Source: Brachybacterium avium
Lineage (GTDB): Bacteria > Actinomycetota > Actinomycetes > Actinomycetales > Dermabacteraceae
Direction: 5' to 3'
DNA: 64,000 nt
NCBI RefSeq assembly: GCF_002216795.1
Contig: NZ_CP022316.1
Span: 3,191,205-3,255,204 of the forward strand
Shown: positions 57,305-64,000 of the stretch, piece after piece
Position numbering within the stretch: position 1 is the first letter of the stretch
How the letters are laid out: every line of letters starts with the position of its first letter
The notes under the pieces: generated by a model
The model's input: only the letters and a program-made list of their open reading frames with translations
Told to the model about the DNA's origin: nothing
Database searches by the model: none
Translations under genes and position numbers: made by a program

Positions 57305-57372
57305 GACGGCGGTGGTGTCCCCGGCGCGCAGAGCCCGTCGGAAGCAGGGATCTCTTAGGATCCCGCACGCAT

Positions 57373-57409
57373 GACGACGCCCCCGTCACCGAGTGGCGGG
57401 GGCGTCGTC
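57373..57409. terminator. Long hairpin terminator between rsmI and rpmF
   Basis: GACGACGCCCCCG at 57373-57385 pairs with its complement ending at 57409 across a short CGAG-type loop, with one wobble. It lies between the convergent rsmI and rpmF genes, so it is a bidirectional terminator candidate. Confidence 0.75.
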
Positions 57410-57444
57410 GAGCATGCTGTGGTGCGGGCAGTGCCCGCGGCGGA

Positions 57445-57615
57445 TCAGTCCTCGATCTCGAGGAGACCGCGCTGGTACGCCTTCGCGAGGCGACGCGGCA
57501 CGGCGGCGGTGCGGCCGCGGACCGTGACCTGCACGAGGTCGGGGTTGTTGGCCTTCCACTGCGAGCGACGGGAATGCGTGCGCGCACGGGACATCTTGAA
57601 CTTGGGCACTGCCAT
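57445..57615 (-). CDS. rpmF: 50S ribosomal protein L32
   Basis: The 56-residue protein starts [21 protein letters not shown], the L32 signature, and is basic with no cysteine, so it lacks the CxxC zinc motif found in some L32 versions. AAGGAG lies about 7 nt before the ATG at 57615. It stands alone rather than beside rpmG/rpsN. A second paralogue elsewhere in the genome is possible but cannot be seen here. Confidence 0.92.
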   Translation of the reverse strand: MAVPKFKMSRARTHSRRSQWKANNPDLVQVTVRGRTAAVPRRLAKAYQRGLLEIED

Positions 57616-57927
57616 GGGACGCTCCTTGACGGTCCGGAGGGTGAACGAGCGTTGGCATCCGCCCGAGCAGCGACCCGAACCCGGTCCAACGGAATCGGGG
57701 CGCTCGGGTGCACGAAAGGACGCGCAACGACGCCCCATCTTGCCACATCCCCTGGATCTCCGCGCCCTCCAGGCCTGCTCCGTGCCCGTGAGCTATCACA
57801 CCGCCCGCGGCCCGATCGGTACTGATCGCGTCGTCAGGGGCGCAGCGACGGGCACGTTCCGGTCACGGCCCGGGGGTGCAGAGCCCCCGTGGTCCGGCGC
57901 GCCCGTGGCCCCTCCTACCATGGTCGC

Positions 57928-58902
57928 ATGTCGTCACCGCACGAGACCCCGCCCGGACCCGCCGCCCCGTCACCGGTGCGCGACCGCGAGGACATCGACC
58001 CCCGTGGGAAGAAGCGCGACCGCTCCTGGCCGCCCGCGCCCGAGCCGCTGCCCTTCCCGGTGATCGACAACCACTGCCATCTCGACTTCGCCGACGGGGA
58101 TGAGCAGCTCAGCATCCACGACCACGTCGCCCGGGCCGCGGCCGCCGGCATCGATGCGCAGATCACCATCGGCTCGGATCTCGAGGCCGTGCGATGGACA
58201 GCCGCGCTGCTCGCCTCTGCGGACTGCCCGCCCTCTCTGCGCGGAGGCGTCGCCGTGCACCCCAACGAGGCCGCCCTCCACGTCCGCGGGCGCGACCATC
58301 AGGGCCGGGAGCTGGTGGGGCTCGACGAGGCGATCGGTGAGGTCTCCGCACTGCTGCGCGGCCCCGGGATGGTCGTGGTGGGGGAGACGGGACTGGACTG
58401 GTTCCGCACCTCGCGGGAGGACGAGGCGGCCCGCACAGCCCAGATCGACTCGTTCCGCGCGCATATCGCACTGGCCAAGGAGCTGGACCTCCCGCTGCAG
58501 ATCCATGACCGCGACGCCCACCGGGACGTGCTCGAGGTGCTCGAGGCCGACGGCGCTCCGGAGCGGACCGTCTTCCACTGCTTCTCCGGCGATGCCGAGT
58601 TCGCCCGCGAGTGCGTGGACCGGGGCTGGTTCCTCTCCTTCGCCGGTACCGTCACCTTCAAGAACGCCGCGGACCTGCGCGGCGCGCTGGCCGAGGTGGG
58701 CCTCGGCCAGGTCATGGTCGAGACCGATGCACCCTTTCTCACCCCGGTGCCCTACCGGGGCCGCCCGAACTCCTCGTACCTGATCCCGCTCACCATGGCG
58801 ACGATCGCCGAGGTGACCGGCACCGACCTCGAGCAGGCCTGCCGCACGATCCGGACCACCACCCAGGACGTGTACCGCTGGCCCGAGGGCGTGCCCGCAT
58901 GA
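57928..58902 (+). CDS. tatD: TatD-family metal-dependent hydrolase
   Basis: TatD proteins are deoxyribonuclease-like hydrolases. The 324-residue protein has NHCHLDF (the HxH pair), GETGLDW, HCFSG and ETDAPFLTP, the four metal-site segments. A 50-residue polar N-terminal extension is longer than usual; the ATG at 57928 was taken. It overlaps rsmA by 4 nt and shares a run with rsmA and ispE. The 312-nt gap upstream to rpmF shows only divergent leader sequence. Confidence 0.93.
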   Translation: MSSPHETPPGPAAPSPVRDREDIDPRGKKRDRSWPPAPEPLPFPVIDNHCHLDFADGDEQLSIHDHVARAAAAGIDAQITIGSDLEAVRWTAALLASADCPPSLRGGVAVHPNEAALHVRGRDHQGRELVGLDEAIGEVSALLRGPGMVVVGETGLDWFRTSREDEAARTAQIDSFRAHIALAKELDLPLQIHDRDAHRDVLEVLEADGAPERTVFHCFSGDAEFARECVDRGWFLSFAGTVTFKNAADLRGALAEVGLGQVMVETDAPFLTPVPYRGRPNSSYLIPLTMATIAEVTGTDLEQACRTIRTTTQDVYRWPEGVPA

Positions 58903-59786
58903 CCGGCGCTGATGCGGGGACCTCGGGGATGCTGCTGACCGCTCGCGACATCCGCGAGCTCGCCGAGACCGCGGGTATCCGTCCCTCGAAGCAGCGTGGA
59001 CAGAACTTCGTGATGGATCCCAACACGGTCCGTGCCATCGTGGGCCGTGCCGGGCTGGAGCCGGGCCAGGCCGTGCTCGAGGTCGGACCGGGTCTGGGAT
59101 CCCTCACCCTGGGTCTGCTCGAGGCCGGGACCGAGGTGGTCGCCGTCGAGCTGGATCGGGGCCTGGCCGAGCTGCTCCCGCTCACGCTCCGCGCCCGCGG
59201 CGTCGAGGAGGACCGCTTCCGACTCGTGCACGCCGACGCTCTGCAGATCGCCGAACTCCCCTCGCTGCCGCACGCCGGCGAGCCGACGGCGCTGGTCGCG
59301 AACCTCCCGTACAACGTCGCCACGCCCATCCTGCTGACGATGCTCGGGCGCTTCCCCTCCGTGCGCACCGCCCTGGTGATGGTGCAGTCCGAGGTGGTGG
59401 ATCGCCTCACCGCAGGCCCGGGATCACGCACCTACGGCGGGCCCAGCGTGAAGACCGCCTGGTACGGCCGGGCCGTGCACGCGGGCAGGATCTCCCGGCA
59501 GATCTTCTGGCCGGTCCCCAACGTCGACTCCGCACTGGTCGAGCTGGTGCGGCACGAGCAGCCGCTCGGCACCGACGCCGAGCGGGAGGCGGTGTTCGCC
59601 GTCGTCGACGCCGCCTTCGCCCAGCGGCGCAAGACGCTGCGGGCCGCGCTGGCCGGCTGGGCGGGCTCCGCGGCGCGATCCGAGGAGATCCTGCGCAGCG
59701 CCGGCATCGACCCGGGCGCCCGCGGCGAGACCCTGGGCATCGAGGAGTTCCGCGCGATCGCCCAGGCGGAGAGGGAGATCTGCTGA
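58899..59786 (+). CDS. rsmA: 16S rRNA (adenine(1518)-N6/adenine(1519)-N6)-dimethyltransferase
   Basis: RsmA (KsgA) dimethylates two adjacent adenines near the 3' end of 16S rRNA. The 295-residue protein shows the SAM motif EVGPGLGSLT, the ADAL second motif, the NLPYNVATP catalytic motif, and the FxPxPxVxS-like WPVPNVDSALV. The ATG at 58899 overlaps the tatD stop (ATGA); its stop overlaps the ispE start (TGATG). Confidence 0.95.
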   Translation: MTGADAGTSGMLLTARDIRELAETAGIRPSKQRGQNFVMDPNTVRAIVGRAGLEPGQAVLEVGPGLGSLTLGLLEAGTEVVAVELDRGLAELLPLTLRARGVEEDRFRLVHADALQIAELPSLPHAGEPTALVANLPYNVATPILLTMLGRFPSVRTALVMVQSEVVDRLTAGPGSRTYGGPSVKTAWYGRAVHAGRISRQIFWPVPNVDSALVELVRHEQPLGTDAEREAVFAVVDAAFAQRRKTLRAALAGWAGSAARSEEILRSAGIDPGARGETLGIEEFRAIAQAEREIC

Positions 59787-60712
59787 TGCCGCCCGCGCGC
59801 CGGCGGGTGGTCGTGCGCGCCCCCGGGAAGATCAACCTCTCCCTGGGGGTCGGCGCCGTCGATGACCGCGGCTACCACGCCCTGGCCACCGTGTTCCAGG
59901 CGGTGGATCTCTACGAGACGATCAGCGCCACCCGAGCCGACGGGATGAGCCTCGAGGTCCATTCCGAGGTGCCGGGGGAGATGCCGCTGGACGAGTCCAA
60001 CCTGGCCCTGCGAGCGGCGGAGCTGCTGCGCACCGAGTTCGATCTCCGTGACGGCGCCGCGCTCCACATCCACAAGCAGGTCCCGATCGCGGGGGGCATG
60101 GGAGGGGGGTCGGCCGATGCCGCCGCCACCCTGGTCGCCCTGGATCGACTCTGGGGCCTGGGGCTGGGCAGTGATGGCCTGCGGCAGCTCGGCTCCCGGC
60201 TCGGTGCCGACGTGCCCTTTGCGATGCTCGGTCACACGGCGCTCGGCCGGGGCAACGGCGCGGATCTCACCACGGTGCTCACCCACGGGGAGTGGACCTG
60301 GCTGCTCGCCGTCCCCGGTGGTCATCTCTCCACCCCCGAGGTGTTCCGCCGGTTCGACGAGATCGCCGCCAGTGGCGGGCGCACCCCGGCCACGCAACCC
60401 ACGATCGACGAGCGTCAGCTCCAGGCCCTCAGCGGCGGCAATGTCGAGCTGCTCGCCGACACCCTGCACAACGACCTGCAGGCCGCCGCCTTCGCCCTGC
60501 ACCCGGGGCTGGAGCCCGTCGTCGAGGCCGCTGAGCAGCATGGCGCCCTGGCGGCGCTGGTCAGCGGCTCGGGCCCGACGGTCGCGGTGCTGGTGGAGGG
60601 CGAGGCGCAGGCCCGCTCGATCGCGGCCGGGCTGATGAGCGAGGCGCTGGTGGAGTCGTGCCTGGTGGCCCGGGGGTCCGCGCCGGGAGCGAGCGTGCTC
60701 GAGGAGGAGTGA
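59786..60712 (+). CDS. ispE: 4-diphosphocytidyl-2-C-methyl-D-erythritol kinase
   Basis: IspE phosphorylates CDP-ME in the MEP isoprenoid pathway. The 308-residue GHMP kinase shows APGKINLSLGVG at the N-terminus, the ATP motif PIAGGMGGGSADAAATL, and GSGPTVAVL near the C-terminus. It overlaps rsmA by 1 nt; the tatD-rsmA-ispE order is common in actinobacteria. Confidence 0.96.
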   Translation: MPPARRRVVVRAPGKINLSLGVGAVDDRGYHALATVFQAVDLYETISATRADGMSLEVHSEVPGEMPLDESNLALRAAELLRTEFDLRDGAALHIHKQVPIAGGMGGGSADAAATLVALDRLWGLGLGSDGLRQLGSRLGADVPFAMLGHTALGRGNGADLTTVLTHGEWTWLLAVPGGHLSTPEVFRRFDEIAASGGRTPATQPTIDERQLQALSGGNVELLADTLHNDLQAAAFALHPGLEPVVEAAEQHGALAALVSGSGPTVAVLVEGEAQARSIAAGLMSEALVESCLVARGSAPGASVLEEE

Positions 60713-61360
60713 CTCCGCGATCCCCGGTGTCGGAGGGCTCGGTCTTCCTGCGGTGGATGGCCGGAATCGCGACCACCGGCCCGACCTCTCTCATCGGACG
60801 TGCCGAACCTCCCCGAAGAGACGACGACGGGTGAGCGCCCCGGAGGAGTCGGCGAGGGCGCGGCCGCGATGTCCGGGGCTCCGCCGAAATGTCTCGGTGC
60901 GCTGGCAGGAGGCGATTCAGGAATGTCTGCGCGGGATCTCTCCACTCTTCCCGAACGGATTGCTGAGGCTGCTGGGTGGCGTCATTTCGTGGGAGGGACA
61001 GATGTGACCTCATGAGCCCTGCGGAATGTTCAGTAGCGGTGTGCGCGGACTGCACAGAGGGGTGCTCTTGCCGGCGCTGAGCACATGGGTGGCAGACGGG
61101 GGATCGCGGACCCTCGGCGACCCGCCCCCGGAGGGTCAGGTCTCGCTCCTTCTGCCGATCCTGCTCCTGTGCATGCTCTGACGTGCACATCGTCCCCACG
61201 CCGGCTGCGCTCTCGCTCGCGATAGAGGCTCGCGGCCGGTCGCGCCGTCGCCCCTCGAAGACTCCTCGGGACTCGTGCGAGACGCAGCATTCGAGGGGCT
61301 TCTGCGTGGTCACCTGAACGTTGAGGGGTGGTAGGGGCGAATCACCTTTCCTCCCCAGTG
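60713..61360. other. Intergenic stretch between ispE and the HNH gene, no supported gene
   Basis: About 650 bp follow ispE with short overlapping frames on both strands, none with recognisable domains, ribosome sites or gene-like composition. G+C falls towards 61.3 kb. It may be a remnant of an older insertion; I cannot identify it. Confidence 0.5.
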
Positions 61361-61364
61361 GAGG

Positions 61365-61431
61365 TTATCCACAATGAGCAGCTACTCATGAGTAGGATCC
61401 ACAGAGATCTTCCCTTCATCGAATCTCTGTG
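61365..61431 (+). promoter_or_regulatory. DnaA-box-like site plus palindromes upstream of the HNH gene
   Basis: TTATCCACA (61365-61373) is a perfect DnaA-box consensus. CTACTCATGAGTAG (61382-61395) is a perfect 14-bp palindrome. CACAGAGAT (61400-61408) pairs with ATCTCTGTG (61423-61431). The ATG of the HNH gene follows at 61446. This would fit an operator or 5' leader structure. Confidence 0.55.
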
Positions 61432-61445
61432 CGAAAATATGAGGC

Positions 61446-63194
61446 ATGGCACGTGAATCGTACGAGGGCGAGGAAGCACCGGGAGCCGGTCACGACGCTC
61501 CCGGGATCGTGCCGTTGCGTGCGACCTCGGGGAGCGGTCCCGAGGGGTCGATCGCGGCGTCGGTGGGGCCCGGAGTGCGCAGCGCGCTCTCGATCGACGC
61601 AGGTGTCGGCGAGCTCCGGATCGGTGACGTCGACGTGGCTGCGGCGCGCACCGTGCTCGCCCGGCTCGGGGCCGACGGCGCCCCCTCGCTGGATCGGCTG
61701 TCGGCCACGGAGGCGATCGCAGTGCTGTCCGGGCTCCAGGAGCTGTCCGGGGCGGTGGCCGCGGTCCAGGCACGGGCGCTGATCCGGTTGGAGGAGGCGG
61801 TCACGGAGGACTGCCGGCGTCGTGAGGAGACGCCGAAGCAGGCGCTGAAGATCGCACGGTCCGAGGTCTCGACGGCGCTGAAGCAGTCCCGGTCCTGCGC
61901 CGGTCAGTCGATGGCCACCTGCCGTCGTCTCGTCCGCTCGATGCCCGGCATGCTCACCGCGCTCGCCCGCGGGCAGATCGTGCCCGGCTCCGCGCACAGG
62001 GTGGGGCGCACGATGGCGCCGGCGAGCCCCGAGCAACGCGCGCAGGTCGATCAGATCCTCACCGCCCACCTGCCCTACCTCGAGGACTGCGGTCCGGAGG
62101 AATGGGGCGGGGAGGCGGAGAAGGTGCTGCACGGCCTGGATCCGGACGGCGCCGCTGAACGACATCGCACGGCGAAGAGGGACCGCAGCGTCACCGTGCG
62201 CCGCGGTGAGCACGGCATGTGCACTGTCACCGCGCGCCTGGCCGGGCTCGACGGCGCCCGCCTCCGCAAAGGGCTCTCGATCGCTGCGGAGAAGGCCCGC
62301 GCTCATGGTGATCGGCGGGGCCATCAGCAGATCATGGCGGACCTCTTCGCCGACGCACTGATCGGCCGCGGCGAGGGGATCGATCCGTCCACGCTGGAGA
62401 TCGGCGTGATCATCACCGACCGCTCCCTCCTCGCCCCCGATCACGCCGATGCCGCCACCATCGAGGGCTACGGCGCGGTGCCCTTCGAGCACATCCGCGA
62501 GGAGATGCGCGAGGCGATGACGCCCGTCGAGGAGGATCCGGAGCTCGTGATGACCCTGCGCCGGCTCTATACCGACCCGGAGGACGGCCAGCTCGTCGCT
62601 GTCGAATCCACTGCCCGCAGCTTCCCGCCGGCGCTCGCCCGCTTCCTCCGGTTCGCCCACCAGACCTGCCGTGCGCCCCACTGCGATGCGAGCATCCGCC
62701 AGAACGACCACATCGTCCCGTGGTCGCAGGGTGGCCCCACCTCCCTGGACAACGGCAACGGACTCTGCGCCGCGGACAACCAGAAGGAGGAGTCCGGGCA
62801 GAGGGCACGCGTCGTCCGTGACGAGAACGGGAAGCGCCGCACCGTCGAATGGACCACCCGCTACGGGCAGACGTCCCACCGTCGCGGCATCAACGTCGAC
62901 CCGGTCGGCACGGGGGCGAGACTGCTGCGCCGAGCTGACGGCACGGCTCGCTCCAGTCCCCGCCCCGGCTCCCGCCCACCCGATGGCGAACCGGATGGCT
63001 CACTCCGCCGCGCTCTCGCGCTGCTCGATCCGCGACCGGTGGTGCGAGATCACCGCAGGGAACCCCCTCTCAAGGAGCCTCGACACAGGGAATCTCACCG
63101 CCTCGCGTCGCGGCGCCGGGATCACGTCTTCTTCCCGCACGTCACGCTCATCGCCGACCGGCCATGGCGCGGTCTCGAACCCGGCGCGGCCTAG
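61446..63194 (+). CDS. DUF222/HNH endonuclease-type protein
   Basis: A 582-residue protein with an N-terminal DUF222 region (about 75-370) and a C-terminal HNH nuclease motif (CRAPHC at about 410, then NDHIVPWSQGG with the paired histidines, and NGNGLCAADN). Such 13E12-type proteins are multi-copy in many actinobacteria and of unknown function. A long arginine/proline-rich tail (about 490-582) is poorly conserved and may be a read-through of a decayed end. The GAGG upstream supports the ATG. Confidence 0.87.
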   Translation: MARESYEGEEAPGAGHDAPGIVPLRATSGSGPEGSIAASVGPGVRSALSIDAGVGELRIGDVDVAAARTVLARLGADGAPSLDRLSATEAIAVLSGLQELSGAVAAVQARALIRLEEAVTEDCRRREETPKQALKIARSEVSTALKQSRSCAGQSMATCRRLVRSMPGMLTALARGQIVPGSAHRVGRTMAPASPEQRAQVDQILTAHLPYLEDCGPEEWGGEAEKVLHGLDPDGAAERHRTAKRDRSVTVRRGEHGMCTVTARLAGLDGARLRKGLSIAAEKARAHGDRRGHQQIMADLFADALIGRGEGIDPSTLEIGVIITDRSLLAPDHADAATIEGYGAVPFEHIREEMREAMTPVEEDPELVMTLRRLYTDPEDGQLVAVESTARSFPPALARFLRFAHQTCRAPHCDASIRQNDHIVPWSQGGPTSLDNGNGLCAADNQKEESGQRARVVRDENGKRRTVEWTTRYGQTSHRRGINVDPVGTGARLLRRADGTARSSPRPGSRPPDGEPDGSLRRALALLDPRPVVRDHRREPPLKEPRHRESHRLASRRRDHVFFPHVTLIADRPWRGLEPGAA

Positions 63195-63211
63195 CGTGAG
63201 GGCGGATCCGC

Positions 63212-64000
63212 TCAGCCGAGCAGCTCCGACAGCTCCAGCCAGCGTTCCTCGAGGCTCTCGATCTCGCTCTCGACCTCGCGCAGCTGTGCGGTGATCTCCG
63301 CGAGGCCCACGTAGTCGGACTGGTCGTGGTCGGCCAGCTTCGTGTGCAGGGACGTCGTCCGCTGCTCGAGCTTCTGCATCCTGCGCTCCACGGCCCCGAG
63401 CTCCTTCTGCGCCGCATGCGACTCCGGCCCGGAGAGGGTCGGCGCCCCCGCGGCCGACGAGCCGGCTGCGGCGTCTGACGCCGGCGACCGGCCGGAGCCG
63501 CCGGAACCGCCACCGACCGCGCCCGCGCCACTCGCGCCGCGGGAGCTGCCGGGACTGCCGGAGCCTCTACCGCTTCCCGCCGCCCCGGATGCCGGTACCG
63601 CGCCCTTGCCCGCCCCCGCAGCCCGCAGCTCCAGGTACTGCTCCACCCCGCCCGGCACGTGCCGGACCGTTCCGTCGAGCACCGCGTACTGGATGTCGGT
63701 GACGCGCTCCAGGAGGTACCGGTCATGGGAGACCACCAGCAGCGGACCGGGCCAGGTGTCCAGCAGGTCCTCCATCGCCGCGAGCATGTCGGTGTCCATG
63801 TCGTTCGTCGGCTCGTCGAGCACCAGGATGTTGGGCTCGTCCAGCAGGGTCAGCAGCAGATCCAGGCGTCGCTGCTGACCGCCCGAGAGCGCCCCGACCT
63901 TTACCTTCTGATGCGCAGCGGTGAACCCGAGCCGCTCGAGCAACTGCCCGGGCGTGACCTCGTCCTTGCCCGAGCGGAACGTGGTGCGGTACCTGCCCAC
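63212..64000 (-). CDS. ABC-F family ATP-binding protein (5' part outside window)
   Basis: At least 262 residues of the C-terminal part of a soluble ABC-F ATPase: the signature VGALSGGQQRRLDLLL, Walker B ILVLDEPTNDMD, and the switch region VVSHDRYLLERV are from the second ABC domain. They are followed by a Gly/Ser/Ala low-complexity linker (about residues 135-190 of the visible part) and a C-terminal coiled coil (AVERRMQKLEQRTTSLHTKL). Such proteins act on the ribosome; Uup/YheS-like or antibiotic-resistance types cannot be separated from this fragment. Confidence 0.88.
   Translation of the reverse strand: MGRYRTTFRSGKDEVTPGQLLERLGFTAAHQKVKVGALSGGQQRRLDLLLTLLDEPNILVLDEPTNDMDTDMLAAMEDLLDTWPGPLLVVSHDRYLLERVTDIQYAVLDGTVRHVPGGVEQYLELRAAGAGKGAVPASGAAGSGRGSGSPGSSRGASGAGAVGGGSGGSGRSPASDAAAGSSAAGAPTLSGPESHAAQKELGAVERRMQKLEQRTTSLHTKLADHDQSDYVGLAEITAQLREVESEIESLEERWLELSELLG

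Noticed and set aside
60561-61313. Minus-strand frame of 250 codons overlapping the ispE end and following spacer
   Set aside because: It overlaps ispE for about 150 bp and has no domain or ribosome site that I recognise.

Overview
This is a very GC-rich chromosomal segment (about 70% G+C by eye) from an actinobacterium. Lineage markers are Lsr2, the double-AAA ClpC, an actinobacterial holin-X membrane protein, DUF3180, DUF4032, a SepX-like divisome protein, a PMT mannosyltransferase beside rsmI, and a stand-alone MsiK/UgpC-type sugar ABC ATPase. With LuxS and the overall gene content, the order Micrococcales fits, and a Brachybacterium-like member of the Dermabacteraceae is my best guess; the sequence alone does not prove the genus. 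Almost all of the window is core chromosome. The only accessory-looking patches are 48.6-51.3 kb and the stretch before the HNH gene at 60.7-61.4 kb.

Layout. 1-2.5 kb: a minus-strand histidine kinase / response regulator / membrane-protein operon. 2.6-6.8 kb: LacI-family regulator, holin-X protein, cysS and rlmB. 7-10 kb: minus-strand YczE-like, DUF4032 and sugar-ABC ATPase genes. 10.4-12.5 kb: def, an unknown protein and ppa. 12.6-24.8 kb: a long plus-strand housekeeping run with many 1-4 nt overlaps (dacB, tilS, hpt, ftsH, folE, folP, folB-folK fusion, DUF3180, two PH-domain proteins, DUF2520, panC). 24.8-27 kb: lysS, a small membrane protein and lsr2. 27-33 kb: lutA-lutB-lutC plus an aldose-epimerase gene (lactate oxidation), then mqo. 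33-41.4 kb: an alpha-L-fucosidase, clpC, DedA, argA-type acetyltransferase, mutY, mscL and a SAF-domain protein. 41.5-47.8 kb: FmdB-type protein, 5-formyl-THF cyclo-ligase, GNAT, SepX-like protein, PLP amino-acid deaminase, sugar-lactone oxidase and inositol-phosphatase family. 47.9 kb: tRNA-Ala(CGC). 48-51.3 kb: small unknowns, a lipoprotein serine protease and an IS30 transposase remnant. 51.3-64 kb: LysR-effector-domain protein, luxS, malQ, pmt, rsmI, rpmF, tatD, rsmA, ispE, a DUF222/HNH protein and the 3' part of an ABC-F gene.

How the genes work together. The 12-25 kb run joins cell-wall trimming, tRNA modification, purine salvage, membrane proteolysis, folate synthesis and pantothenate synthesis, the usual actinobacterial hpt-ftsH-folE neighbourhood. 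lutABC and mqo both feed electrons from small organic acids (lactate, malate) into respiration. Translation genes (cysS, rlmB, def, lysS, rpmF, rsmA, rsmI, tRNA-Ala) are scattered through the window.

Main caveat. Five genes (ftsH, panC, mqo, a small membrane-protein gene and the 5-formyl-THF cyclo-ligase gene) are each broken by the loss of one base in a G or C run. In each, adding one base restores a full-length family protein. Because all five errors have the same type and direction, and some of the genes are normally important, I read this as a homopolymer-deletion artefact of the assembly rather than real gene decay. I did not find a convincing undescribed system. The most original structures are a tandem 56-bp duplication that makes two tiny, stop-start-coupled ORFs between lutA and lutB, a 55-bp tandem repeat at the rlmB 3' end, and an IS30 end that supplies the C-terminus of an acidic ORF.
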